DNA of 45,268 bases. Origin: DATHTC01 sp035456465 (GTDB lineage Bacteria > Actinomycetota > Thermoleophilia > Gaiellales > Gaiellaceae). The stretch is taken from contig DATIDD010000066.1 in the NCBI GenBank assembly GCA_035456465.1, positions 1 through 45,268 on the forward strand, written 5' to 3'. Below the pieces are notes generated by a model that saw only the letters and a program-made list of their open reading frames with translations, had not been told where the DNA came from and ran no database searches. The position numbers and the translations under genes are program-made. Shown here in pieces: positions 24,189 to 32,186 of the stretch (position 1 is the stretch's first letter; every line of letters begins with the position of its first letter).

Positions 24189-24809
24189 CTACGTCAGGTG
24201 GAAGTAGAGCGCGTGCAGCAGGTCGACGGCGGGATTGGACGTGTGCACCGTGACCTCGGGCGGCACGTCGAGCAGCGCCTCGGAGTAGTTGAAGATGATC
24301 CGGACGCCGGCGGCGACGAGGTCGCTCGCCGCCTCCTGCGCGGAGCCGGCGGGCACGGCGATGACGCCGACGACGATGTTCTTCTCGCGCACGAGCTTCG
24401 CCAGCCGCGCGTAGTCGCTCACCTCGACGCGCCCGATCGTGCGGCCGACCTTCTCCGGGTCGGTGTCGAGGACCGCGGCGATGTTGATCCCGTGCTCGGC
24501 GAAGATCGGCGAGCTCGCGATCGCCTCGCCGAGGCGCCCGGCGCCGACGAGCGCGATGTTGTGCTGGCCCTGGGTGCGGAGGATCCGGCGGATCTCGGCG
24601 AGGAGCGAGTCGATGTTGTAGCCGACGCCGCGCTTGCCGAACTTGCCGAAACCGGACAGGTCGCGCCGGATCTGAGTCGCGTTGATGTTGGTGTAGTCGG
24701 CGATCTCCTGCGAGGAGATCCGGTCCTTGCCCATCTTCTTCGCCTGCGTCAGCACCTGGAGGTACCGCGACAGGCGCGCTGCAACGCCAACCGTCAGCCG
24801 TTCCGCCAC
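24189..24809 (-). CDS. rex: Redox-sensing transcriptional repressor Rex
   Basis: A 206-residue protein. The N-terminal winged helix contains RYLQVLTQAKKMG and ISSQEIADYTNINATQIRRDLSGFGKFGKRGVGY, nearly the family signature. The C-terminal Rossmann domain has NIALVGAGRLGEAI with GxGxxG, and a C-terminal helix for domain swapping. Rex binds NADH and releases DNA when the NADH/NAD+ ratio rises. I chose GTG 24809 because AAGGA lies seven bases upstream and the length then matches the family. A longer frame to 24929 would run into the upstream palindrome. Confidence 0.95.
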   Translation of the reverse strand: MAERLTVGVAARLSRYLQVLTQAKKMGKDRISSQEIADYTNINATQIRRDLSGFGKFGKRGVGYNIDSLLAEIRRILRTQGQHNIALVGAGRLGEAIASSPIFAEHGINIAAVLDTDPEKVGRTIGRVEVSDYARLAKLVREKNIVVGVIAVPAGSAQEAASDLVAAGVRIIFNYSEALLDVPPEVTVHTSNPAVDLLHALYFHLT

Positions 24810-24912
24810 TGTTCCGTCCTTGCTCCTCGGGGCCGCGTTCGTGACTGTCTCGAACGAGTCTGCCAGTACCGCATCCTTCCTCGCGTGGGGAAGTGACAAG
24901 CGGCGGCGACGC

Positions 24913-24937
24913 AGGCTACTTCGTGACACCGCGTCAC
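24913..24937 (-). promoter_or_regulatory. Candidate rex promoter with overlapping palindromic operator
   Basis: GTGAC-N5-GTCAC (24923-24937) lies immediately upstream of a TAGCCT -10 box (24913-24918, minus strand). The half-sites resemble those of actinobacterial Rex sites (TGTGA-N6-TCACA), but the spacing is one base longer. Autoregulation is therefore only a possibility. Confidence 0.35.
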
Positions 24938-24983
24938 ACGGTCGCCCGAGCGCGCGGGCGCCTCGCGACGGGTACGCGTTCGG

Positions 24984-26258
24984 CTACGGGTAGAGGCCGC
25001 GGATCGTGGTCGCCTCGGCGACGCGCTCGACCGCGAGCCCGTACGCGGCGAGCCGCACGCTGATGCCCTTGCGCTCGTGCGTCGACCAGGTCTCCTCGAA
25101 CGCGCGGGTGACGATGTCGTTCAGCTTCGCGTTCACCTCTGACTCCTTCCAGAAGTACTCCTGGAGCCCCTGCACCCACTCGAAGTAGGAGACGACCACG
25201 CCGCCGGCGTTGGCGAGCACGTCCGGGAGGACGAGCACTCCGCGGTCGTCGAGGATCTCGTCCGCCGCCGGGGTCGTCGGCCCGTTCGCGCCCTCGAGCA
25301 CGATCTTCGCGCGCACCTTGTCGGCGTTGCCCGCGTGGACCACCTGCTCGAGCGCGCACGGCGCGAGGACGTCGCAGTCGATCGCGACCAGCTCCTCGTC
25401 GCTGATCGCGTCCGCGCCGCGGAAGCCGGCCAGGTGACCCGTCTCCTGCTTGTGCGCGAGCGCGGAGCCGACGTCGAGCCCCTCGGCGCGGTACAGCCCG
25501 CCGGACGAATCGGAGACGGCGACGATCGTGGCGCCCGCGTCGGCCAGGATCCTCGCGAGGTGCGAGCCGACGTTGCCGAAGCCCTGGATCGCGACGCGCA
25601 GCCCCTGCTCGCGCAGCCCGCGCTTGCGCAGCGCGCCGCGCAGCGCGTACAGCCCGCCGCGCGCGGTCGCCTCCTCGCGTCCGAGCGAGCCGCCGATCTC
25701 GAGCGGCTTGCCGGTGACGACGCCGAGCACGGAGTGGCCCTTGTTCATCGAGTACGTGTCGAAGATCCACGCCATCACCTGCGGGTTCGTGCCGACGTCG
25801 GGTGCGGGGATGTCGCGCTCGGGGCCGATCTCGTTGATGATCTCGCTCGTGTAGCGCCGGGTCATGCGCTCGAGCTCGCCCTTCGAGAGCCGCTTCGGGT
25901 CGACGATCACGCCGCCCTTGGCGCCGCCGAACGGGATCCCCATCAGCGCGCACTTCCAGGTCATCCACATCGCGAGCGAGCGCACCTCGTCCAGCGTGAC
26001 GTCGGGGTGGTACCGGATCCCGCCCTTGGACGGGCCGCGGGCGATGTTGTGCGTGACGCGGTAGCCCTCGAAAACGGTCACGCCGCCGTCGTCCATCCGC
26101 GTCGGGATCGACACGGTCACGGCCTTCTTGCAGCCGGACAGCACGTTGACGAGGTTCTCGTCGATCCCGAACGCGCGGCCGACCCGGCGGAGCTGGTCCT
26201 TCGCGATCTCGTACGGGTTCTCGCGGAGGTGGGTGGTGGGCGGTGCTGCAGTGGCCAT
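24984..26258 (-). CDS. gdhA: Glutamate dehydrogenase (Glu/Leu/Phe/Val dehydrogenase family)
   Basis: A 424-residue enzyme. The substrate domain contains GPSKGGIRYHPDVTLDEV and the catalytic-Lys motif IPFGGAKGGVI near residue 115, then PAPDVGTNPQVMAW. The NAD(P) domain has VAIQGFGNVGSHLA near residue 220. Length and motifs match hexameric glutamate dehydrogenases of the GudB/RocG type, which interconvert glutamate with 2-oxoglutarate and ammonia. ATG 26258 is preceded by AAGGAG about eight bases away. A candidate -10 lies at 26299-26304, giving it its own promoter. It is followed by rex, whose NADH sensing is thematically related. Confidence 0.93.
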   Translation of the reverse strand: MATAAPPTTHLRENPYEIAKDQLRRVGRAFGIDENLVNVLSGCKKAVTVSIPTRMDDGGVTVFEGYRVTHNIARGPSKGGIRYHPDVTLDEVRSLAMWMTWKCALMGIPFGGAKGGVIVDPKRLSKGELERMTRRYTSEIINEIGPERDIPAPDVGTNPQVMAWIFDTYSMNKGHSVLGVVTGKPLEIGGSLGREEATARGGLYALRGALRKRGLREQGLRVAIQGFGNVGSHLARILADAGATIVAVSDSSGGLYRAEGLDVGSALAHKQETGHLAGFRGADAISDEELVAIDCDVLAPCALEQVVHAGNADKVRAKIVLEGANGPTTPAADEILDDRGVLVLPDVLANAGGVVVSYFEWVQGLQEYFWKESEVNAKLNDIVTRAFEETWSTHERKGISVRLAAYGLAVERVAEATTIRGLYP

Positions 26259-26298
26259 GCCGCGTGGCTCCTTTCGTGCCGCTCGTGCGGACGTGGCG

Positions 26299-26304
26299 AT
26301 CCTA
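26299..26304 (-). promoter_or_regulatory. Candidate -10 box of the glutamate dehydrogenase gene
   Basis: TAGGAT on the minus strand would start transcription near 26292. That leaves a leader of about 34 bases with the AAGGAG ribosome site. No clear -35 is visible. Confidence 0.4.
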
Positions 26305-26323
26305 GTCCATCGACCGCCCGCGT

Positions 26324-28918
26324 CTAGCGGATCTCGAACCGCAGCGAACGGCGCGTCGGGGGCCCCGCGCCCGCCGGGAAGGCCGACACACGCAGCCGGT
26401 AGACGCCGGCGTCGAGCGCCTGGCCGCCGGGGTCGCGGCCGGTCAGGGCGAAGGCGTACCGCCCCGGCAGCACGTCCCGCAGTCGGCCCACGACGCCGAT
26501 CAGCGAGTCGTCCTCCGTGAACAGCTCGAGGTCGAGGCGGCCGACCGGGTGCACCTCGACGGAGCCGCCCACGGTCCGCACCAGCCCGGCCCGGAGCGTG
26601 AGCACGGCCGGCTTGGTGTCCGAGGGGACGAAGCGCCGCTGCGACAGGTCGAGGCCGCCGAGCAGCGCCAGCCGCCGCGGGCCGAACGCGACCGCGAACG
26701 GGATCCGGAGGGTCCGCGTCCCCCGCGCGCGCAGGACGACCGCGCCCTCGGCCGCGGCGCCCCCGGCGGCCGGCTCGGGGACCCGCGCCTCGACACGCAC
26801 CCCGGCGGTTCCGCCGGGCCGGATCCTGAGCCGCCGCGGCGTCACGGCCACCCGCGTGTCCGCGGCGGGGAAGCCGCGGCGCTCGACGCCGACGCGCAGC
26901 GTCAACGGGCGCGACGAGAGGTTGCGGATCGTCACGCGGCGGCGCGAGCGCCAACCGGGCCGGTCGGCGCGCCCGAGCGCGAGCGTCGCCGGCCTCGCCG
27001 CGAGCTCGGCCGCGGCCGCTGCGCCGAGATCGAGGACGCCCGCGCCCTGCGCCGTCAGGCTCGCGCCCGGAATCGACCGGGCGCTCCCGACCAGCGCCTG
27101 CTTCAGCCCGTCGGCGTCGAGGTCCGGGCGCGCCTGGGCGAGCAGCGCCGCCGCGCCCGCGACGATCGCGGCGGAGGCGCTCGAGCCGTTGACCGTCCCG
27201 TACGCCGGCTCCCCGCCGGCGGTCGTCCCGGGCTCGCTCGTCGCCACGGCGACGCCGGACGCCAGCAGCTCCGGCTTGACGCGGCCGTCGAACGCGAGCC
27301 CGCGCGAGGAGAACGCGGCGACGGAGCGTCCCGGCGGCAACGCCGCCGACGACGCCGGCGCGATCGAGACCCCGACGCTGCGCCCGGCAGCGAGGGCCTG
27401 CGACAGCCTTCCCGCGACGGTGTCGGAGACGGCGGCGACCGGGACGGGCGCGCGCTCGTCGAGGCCGAGGGCGCCCGCGGGCAGCGACGCTCCGCGGACG
27501 AGCACTGCCTCCGCGCCGGCCAGCGCCGCGAGCCGCACGGCGCGGGCCGTGTCTGCGCCGCCGGGAACGAGGGCCGCCCGTCCGGCGACTCGGCTGAACC
27601 CGCGCCGGTCGAAGAAGTCGTCCAGCTCGAGCGTGGCCGCCTGCTCCACCGCCGGCGCCGACGGCTCCAGCAGCGACGGCACCCCGACCGCGAGCGAGAG
27701 GGCGTCGGCCGGCGGCACGGCGCCCGCGAGCGGGACGGTCGCGTCGACGAGCACGTCGAGACCGGTGTGGACCACGAGCCGGACACGCTGCTCCCGCGCG
27801 CGCAGGTCGGCCGCGCCCACCGTCAGCGCGGCCGGGGCCCCGCCCGGGCCGGCGACGCTCCCGAACCCGGGGCCGGCGGGCCCGTCGTTCCCGCTCGGGG
27901 CGACGACGAGGGTGTCGAGCCGGAGCGCGCCCGCGGCCGCGTGGGCGGCGGGACCGTCGGCGAAGGCAGCGTACGGCTCCGCGACCCCGACGAGCGCAAT
28001 CCGGGCGGCGTCGTGCGCGTCGCCGTCGCCGTTCGGGTCGACCGCGCGCTCGAGGCCCGCGATCAGCTGGTCGGAGCGGCCGAACACGGCCCACTCGCCC
28101 GTCGCGTCCCGCTGCCAGCCCGCGACGCGCACGGGGAGCACCGAGGAGCCGATCGCGACGCCGGCGAGACCCGCCGGGCCGCCCGCGCCGGCGAGGATCC
28201 CCGCGAGCTCGGTGCCGTGGCGCTCGAGCTCGCCGGTGCCGTCCGGCTTGGGCGCGGGGACCGCGCCGTCGCTCCCGCCGACGACGTCGATGCCGTCGAG
28301 GATGCGTCCCCCGAGAAACGGCTGCTCCGGGTCGACACCGGTGTCGAGCAGCGCGATCGTGACGCCGCGCCCGTCGAGCCCAGGGAGCCCGACGTCGTCG
28401 GGCCTGCTCCCGGTTCCCGACGCGAACGACCGCTGTTCGAGCACGCGCGAGGCGATCGTCGCGGGGAACGCCGCCCGCACCGGGTAGACGCCCTCCACCT
28501 CCTCGGCGCGCTCGAGCAGCGCGACCGTGCGCGGGTCGAGCACCGCCGAGAAGCCGTTCAGCACCCGTGCGTACTTGAACTCGGGCTGGAGGAGGGCGCC
28601 CTGGACGGCCATCCGCTGGACGAACAGGTTCTGCGCGCTCAGCGCCTGCCGCGTCCACGCCCGCTCCTGGCGGTCGCCGGCGACGCCGCCGGCCGCCGCC
28701 ACGTGGTCGGCGAGCGAGGGGATGTCCAGCACGACGAGGAAGCGTTGCCCGATCGACACCTCCGGCCGGGGCTCGCCGACGAGCCCGCGCCACGCACCAG
28801 CAGGGGCGCTCGTCGCGCCGCCGGCGCCGCGGGTGGCGCCGAGGACCGCCGCGGTCGCGAGGACGGCGACGACGCCGAGGACGGCGACTCGCGCGGCTGG
28901 CCTGTCACGCAGAGGCAT
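26324..28918 (-). CDS. Large S8 family serine protease with divergent catalytic motifs
   Basis: An 864-residue exported or membrane-anchored protein with an N-terminal hydrophobic signal (residues 10-30). The catalytic domain has Asp192 (LLDTGVD), His234 (HGTELAG instead of HGTHVAG), Asn in APSGNDGP and Ser580 (GSSASAA instead of GTSMAAP). A PA-like insert is likely between residues 410 and 550. C-terminal beta-sandwich segments follow (residues 640-864). The triad is present, but the residues around His and Ser are unusual, so activity or specificity may differ. The ATG at 28918 overlaps the tsaD stop by 14 bp, so it is translated at the end of the t6A operon. A TTG at 28927 is an alternative start. 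Confidence 0.88.
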   Translation of the reverse strand: MPLRDRPAARVAVLGVVAVLATAAVLGATRGAGGATSAPAGAWRGLVGEPRPEVSIGQRFLVVLDIPSLADHVAAAGGVAGDRQERAWTRQALSAQNLFVQRMAVQGALLQPEFKYARVLNGFSAVLDPRTVALLERAEEVEGVYPVRAAFPATIASRVLEQRSFASGTGSRPDDVGLPGLDGRGVTIALLDTGVDPEQPFLGGRILDGIDVVGGSDGAVPAPKPDGTGELERHGTELAGILAGAGGPAGLAGVAIGSSVLPVRVAGWQRDATGEWAVFGRSDQLIAGLERAVDPNGDGDAHDAARIALVGVAEPYAAFADGPAAHAAAGALRLDTLVVAPSGNDGPAGPGFGSVAGPGGAPAALTVGAADLRAREQRVRLVVHTGLDVLVDATVPLAGAVPPADALSLAVGVPSLLEPSAPAVEQAATLELDDFFDRRGFSRVAGRAALVPGGADTARAVRLAALAGAEAVLVRGASLPAGALGLDERAPVPVAAVSDTVAGRLSQALAAGRSVGVSIAPASSAALPPGRSVAAFSSRGLAFDGRVKPELLASGVAVATSEPGTTAGGEPAYGTVNGSSASAAIVAGAAALLAQARPDLDADGLKQALVGSARSIPGASLTAQGAGVLDLGAAAAAELAARPATLALGRADRPGWRSRRRVTIRNLSSRPLTLRVGVERRGFPAADTRVAVTPRRLRIRPGGTAGVRVEARVPEPAAGGAAAEGAVVLRARGTRTLRIPFAVAFGPRRLALLGGLDLSQRRFVPSDTKPAVLTLRAGLVRTVGGSVEVHPVGRLDLELFTEDDSLIGVVGRLRDVLPGRYAFALTGRDPGGQALDAGVYRLRVSAFPAGAGPPTRRSLRFEIR

Positions 28919-29861
28919 CGAGGCCAAGATAGAGCGGAGAGGGGACGGGCTCGACGTATCGGGCCGCCGACGCGATCATCGCCGCGTTGTCCGTGCACAG
29001 CGCGAGCGGGGCGAATGCGGCCTCGGGCAGCGCGGCGCGGAGCTCGGAGTTGGCGGCGACGCCGCCGACGACGGCCACGCGCTCGAGGCCCGTCCGCGCC
29101 TGCGCCTCGCGTAGGCGCCCCGCGAGCGCCGCCACGATCGCGCGCTGGTACGACGCCGCGAGATCGGCCCGGCGTGCCTCCAGCGCGTCCTCGCCGAGGT
29201 CGCGCACCGCGTAGAGCAGCGCGGTCTTCAGGCCGGAGAAGGAGAAGTCGAGCCCTCGCACGCGCGCGACCGGGAACGAGAACGCCTCGCGGTCGCCCGC
29301 GCGCGCGAGCCGGTCGATCGCGGCACCGCCGGGATAGCCGAGCCCGAGCACCCTGGCGCCCTTGTCGAACGCCTCACCCGCGGCGTCGTCGAGCGTCGAG
29401 CCGAGGACCTCGGACGTCCCTCGCGACCGCACCTCGAGCAGCATCGTGTGGCCGCCGCTCGCGAGCAGGCATACGAACGGGGGCTCGACGGGGTCCGGCT
29501 CGAGGTACAGGGAGGCCACGTGGCCCTGGAGGTGGTCGACCGGGACGAGCGGGAGGCCGTGCGCCCAGGCGAGCGCCTTCGCCGCCGAGAGGCCGACAAG
29601 CAGCGCGCCGATCAGGCCCGGGCCGCGCGTGACGGCGACGCGGTCGACGTCCTCGAGCCCGGTTCCCGCATCCTCGAGTGCCGCACGGACGACGGGGACG
29701 ACGTTCTCCAGGTGGTGACGCGAGGCGATCTCGGGGACGACGCCGCCGAAGCGCGCGTGGAGCGCCGCCTGCGAGGCCACCACGTTGGCGGCGATGCGAC
29801 CCTCGTCGTCGACGAGCGCCGCGGCGGTCTCGTCGCACGACGTCTCGATCGCGAGGATCAC
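28905..29861 (-). CDS. tsaD: tRNA t6A37 threonylcarbamoyltransferase TsaD
   Basis: A 318-residue ASKHA-fold protein. The N-terminal ILAIETSCDETAAALVD is the family signature. Metal ligands lie in EIASRHHLENV near residue 75. LASGGHTMLLEV, GEAFDKGARVLGLGYPGG and VVGGVAANSELR follow. It transfers threonylcarbamoyl to A37 of ANN-decoding tRNAs together with TsaB and TsaE. I chose GTG 29861 because it directly precedes the conserved N-terminal strand, although no Shine-Dalgarno is visible. There are 61 bases between the rimI stop and this start. All other Tsa partners except TsaC lie upstream in the same operon. Confidence 0.95.
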   Translation of the reverse strand: MILAIETSCDETAAALVDDEGRIAANVVASQAALHARFGGVVPEIASRHHLENVVPVVRAALEDAGTGLEDVDRVAVTRGPGLIGALLVGLSAAKALAWAHGLPLVPVDHLQGHVASLYLEPDPVEPPFVCLLASGGHTMLLEVRSRGTSEVLGSTLDDAAGEAFDKGARVLGLGYPGGAAIDRLARAGDREAFSFPVARVRGLDFSFSGLKTALLYAVRDLGEDALEARRADLAASYQRAIVAALAGRLREAQARTGLERVAVVGGVAANSELRAALPEAAFAPLALCTDNAAMIASAARYVEPVPSPLYLGLDASA

Positions 29862-29922
29862 GGCGCGGGGGAACCCGAGAACGTGCGGGAGCCCCTGGTG
29901 CCCCCACGAGCCCCCTCCTGCT

Positions 29923-30411
29923 TCACTCCTCCACCGCCGAGCCGGGGTCGAGCCCCGGATCACGCCACATGATCAGCGCGTCTTCACGGTTGTCGGTGTA
30001 GTAGCCGCGCCGGATCCCGCGCCCCTTGAAGCCCAGCCGCTCGTAGAGGTGGATCGCGCCGGCGTTCGAGACGCGCACCTCGAGCGTGTAGCCGCGGCGC
30101 CCCTCGCCGCCCGTGAGCTCGAACAGCCGCTCGAGGAGCGATGTCGCCACGCCCTGCCGGCGGTGCTCGGGCGAGACCGCGATGTTCATCACGTGCCAGG
30201 CGTCGACGTAGCGGGAGATGATCATGTAGCCCATCAGCTCGGCCGTCTCCGGGTCGAACGCGCCCAGGCAGATCGACGACGGCTTCGCCAGCTCGCCGGC
30301 GAACATCGAGCGCGACCACGGCGTCGGGTACGACGCGCGCTCGATCGTCTCGATCGCCGGGAGGTCGCGGAGGCCCAGCCGCCGGAAGTCGACGCGCGAC
30401 GGCGCCTTCAC
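29923..30411 (-). CDS. rimI: Ribosomal-protein-alanine N-acetyltransferase RimI
   Basis: A 162-residue GNAT protein. The acetyl-CoA loop is SPEHRRQGVATSLLERL near residue 85, and VRVSNAGAIHLYERLGFKGRGIRRGYY near residue 115 is typical of RimI, ending in the Y..N.EDALIM motif. It acetylates the N-terminus of S18 or other proteins. The GTG start at 30411 overlaps the tsaB stop (GTGA, 30408-30411). The location between tsaB and tsaD is the classical arrangement. Confidence 0.92.
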   Translation of the reverse strand: MKAPSRVDFRRLGLRDLPAIETIERASYPTPWSRSMFAGELAKPSSICLGAFDPETAELMGYMIISRYVDAWHVMNIAVSPEHRRQGVATSLLERLFELTGGEGRRGYTLEVRVSNAGAIHLYERLGFKGRGIRRGYYTDNREDALIMWRDPGLDPGSAVEE

Positions 30412-31007
30412 TGCTGCAGCGCCCTCTCGGCGTCGGGGACGCGGAGGTACAGCGGCTCGACCAGGTCCGCGGGCCCGAAGTCGCGCGCCAGCCCGGCGTG
30501 GTGGCGCGCCCAGGGGACGTGTGCGGCATCGTCGTCCGGGGGGATCTCGGCGCCGCGCGCCTCGAGCAGCTCCCGGTACCGGATCGCGCCGCTCCCGACG
30601 CACACGGCTCCGTCGCCGAGCTCGAGCTCCGAGGGCGCGACCACGGCGGGCGCGCCGGCGACGAGGGTGAAGACCTCTCGGCGGCGCGCGTCGATCACGG
30701 GCGTGGCGCCGGCCCGGTTCGCGACCAGGGCATCGAGCGTCGACACACCGGCCACGGGCAGATCGCGCGCGAAGGCGAGCGCGCGGGCCACGGCGAGCCC
30801 CATCCGCAGCCCGGTGAAGCTGCCGGGCCCCACGCCGACGGCGAGCGCGTCGAGGTCGCGCTGGTGCGCGCCGCCCTGCCGCAGGAGCGCGTCGCAGTCC
30901 TCGAGCACGGTCGCAGCGCGCGAGACGCGCTCGCCCAGCACCTCGCCGTCGAGCACCAGCGCGCTCGTGGCCGCGTCGGTGGCGGTGTCGAACGCGAGGA
31001 TCAGCAC
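30408..31007 (-). CDS. tsaB: tRNA t6A synthesis scaffold TsaB
   Basis: A 199-residue ASKHA-fold protein, shorter than E. coli TsaB. The N-terminal ILAFDTATDAATSALV, GVGPGSFTGLRMGLAVARALA near residue 60 and VIDARRREVFTLV near residue 105 are family signatures. It is a non-catalytic partner that forms the TsaB-TsaD dimer. The GTG start at 31007 overlaps the tsaE stop by seven bases. Confidence 0.92.
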   Translation of the reverse strand: MLILAFDTATDAATSALVLDGEVLGERVSRAATVLEDCDALLRQGGAHQRDLDALAVGVGPGSFTGLRMGLAVARALAFARDLPVAGVSTLDALVANRAGATPVIDARRREVFTLVAGAPAVVAPSELELGDGAVCVGSGAIRYRELLEARGAEIPPDDDAAHVPWARHHAGLARDFGPADLVEPLYLRVPDAERALQQ

Positions 31008-31444
31008 GCGCCGAACGCCCGGTCCACCAGCGACTGCTCCGCATCGATCTCGATCATCCTCCGGCTGCCTCCATCGTGCCGCATGCGCACGTGCGCGCGC
31101 GGCGGCGGCAGCTCGTCGCCGGCGGCCTCGGGCCACTCGACGAACACGACCGCGTCCTCGAAATACGGCTCGAGGTCGCCCCACTCGGCCGCCGACACGC
31201 CGGTGAAGCGGTAGAGGTCGAGATGGGAGACCAGGACGCGGCCCTCGTACCGGTGCCCGACGGTGAAGGTCGGGCTGGTCACCCGCGCCTCGACGCCGAG
31301 CGCGCGGGCCGCCCCCCGGACGAACGTCGTCTTGCCCGTGCCGAGCTCGCCCGAGACCGCGATGACGTCGCCCGGCGCGAGCGCGGCCGCGAGGCGGGCG
31401 GCGAGCTCTTCGGTCTCCTCCGGCGACGTCGTCTCGAACTGCAC
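31001..31444 (-). CDS. tsaE: tRNA t6A synthesis ATPase TsaE
   Basis: A 147-residue P-loop ATPase. Walker A is GELGTGKTTFVRG near residue 32, followed by SPTFTVGHRYEG and HLDLYR. VVFVEWPE corresponds to the conserved Glu-Trp motif. It binds the TsaB-TsaD complex and is needed for turnover. The GTG start at 31444 has TAGTCT six bases upstream and no Shine-Dalgarno, so the t6A operon is probably leaderless. It is transcribed divergently from the GNAT gene. Confidence 0.94.
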   Translation of the reverse strand: MQFETTSPEETEELAARLAAALAPGDVIAVSGELGTGKTTFVRGAARALGVEARVTSPTFTVGHRYEGRVLVSHLDLYRFTGVSAAEWGDLEPYFEDAVVFVEWPEAAGDELPPPRAHVRMRHDGGSRRMIEIDAEQSLVDRAFGAC

Positions 31445-31450
31445 CGCCGC

Positions 31451-31456
31451 AGACTA
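31451..31456 (-). promoter_or_regulatory. Candidate -10 box of the tsaE operon
   Basis: TAGTCT on the minus strand lies six bases before the tsaE GTG. Its TA (31455-31456) is also the start of the opposing -10 of the GNAT gene. Confidence 0.55.
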
Positions 31457-31460
31457 GGGT
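31455..31460 (+). promoter_or_regulatory. Candidate -10 box of the GNAT gene
   Basis: TAGGGT lies seven bases before the GTG at 31468. It overlaps the tsaE -10 by the shared TA. A leaderless transcript is implied. Confidence 0.5.
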
Positions 31461-31467
31461 CCCGGGA

Positions 31468-32052
31468 GTGAGCGGCTGGACGGGCATCCGCCTGCAGGGG
31501 CGACGGGTTGCGCTCGAGCCGCTCGGCGAGGAGCACGAGCAGGGCCTGTGGGCGGCGTCGCGCGACCAGGCCACGTGGCGCTGGCTGTCGGTGCGGCAGC
31601 CCGCGACGCGCTCGGAGCTGCGGGCGTTCCTCGGGGAGGCGCTGGAGGCCGCGGCGTCCGGGGCCGAGATCCCGTTCGCGACGCTGCTCGACGGCCGTGT
31701 CGTCGGGTCGACGCGGTACCTCGCCCTCGCGCCGGAGCACCGGCGGCTCGAGATCGGCTGGACGTGGCTGCACCCGGCCGCGTGGGGCAGCGGCGCCAAC
31801 GTCGAGGCGAAGCTGCTGCAGCTCGGCGACGCGTTCGGGCGGCTCGGGTGCCGGCGGGTGGAGCTGAAGACGGACGCGCTGAACGAGCGCTCGCGGCGGG
31901 CGCTGGCGGCGCTGCCGGCGTCGTTCGAGGGGATCTTCCGCAAGCACATGCTCGTCCGCGACGGCGAGTCGCGCGACTCGGCCTGGTACGCGATCGTCGA
32001 CGACGAGTGGCCGCAGGTGCGGGCGAACCTCGAGCGGCGGCTCGGCGCGTGA
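31468..32052 (+). CDS. GNAT family N-acetyltransferase (RimJ/RimL type)
   Basis: A 194-residue single-domain acetyltransferase. The N-terminal GRRVALEPLGEEHEQGLW is typical of RimJ/RimL-like members. IGWTWLHPAAWGSGANVEAKLL near residue 92 is the acetyl-CoA-binding strand-turn-helix, and LKTDALNERSRRAL near residue 132 with FRKHMLVRDG completes the fold. The substrate is unknown and could be a ribosomal protein, an amino acid or a toxin. The start-to-start distance to divergent tsaE is only 23 bp. Confidence 0.88.
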   Translation: MSGWTGIRLQGRRVALEPLGEEHEQGLWAASRDQATWRWLSVRQPATRSELRAFLGEALEAAASGAEIPFATLLDGRVVGSTRYLALAPEHRRLEIGWTWLHPAAWGSGANVEAKLLQLGDAFGRLGCRRVELKTDALNERSRRALAALPASFEGIFRKHMLVRDGESRDSAWYAIVDDEWPQVRANLERRLGA

Positions 32053-32056
32053 CGGA

Positions 32057-32084
32057 CGGGGACAGTCCCTTGGGACTGTCCCCG
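32057..32084. terminator. GGGGACAGTCCC palindrome between convergent genes
   Basis: GGGGACAGTCCC and GGGACTGTCCCC are perfectly complementary with a two-base loop; an outer C-G pair makes a 13-bp stem. It starts five bases past the GNAT stop and faces the UDG gene. It could serve as a bidirectional terminator or be a dispersed palindromic (REP-like) repeat. No T-run is present. Confidence 0.5.
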
Positions 32085-32186
32085 GACATGGCTGATGCGT
32101 TGCGACTTCGTGCCGGTTCGTCCACAGCGGCGGTGCGCTCACGCGCCCGTGAGTCGGTCCGGGCGCCGACGGCGCGACCCGCGCGC

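Noticed and set aside
26549..29632. Very long open frame on the plus strand opposite the subtilase and tsaD
   Set aside because: Arg/Glu/Pro-rich translation with no motif. GC-rich third positions on the minus strand create such antisense frames, and the minus-strand frames carry clear family signatures.
32138..32153. CTCACG-CGCC-CGTGAG hairpin downstream of the UDG gene
   Set aside because: Six-base stem without a T-run and 34 bases past the stop; too weak to call a terminator.
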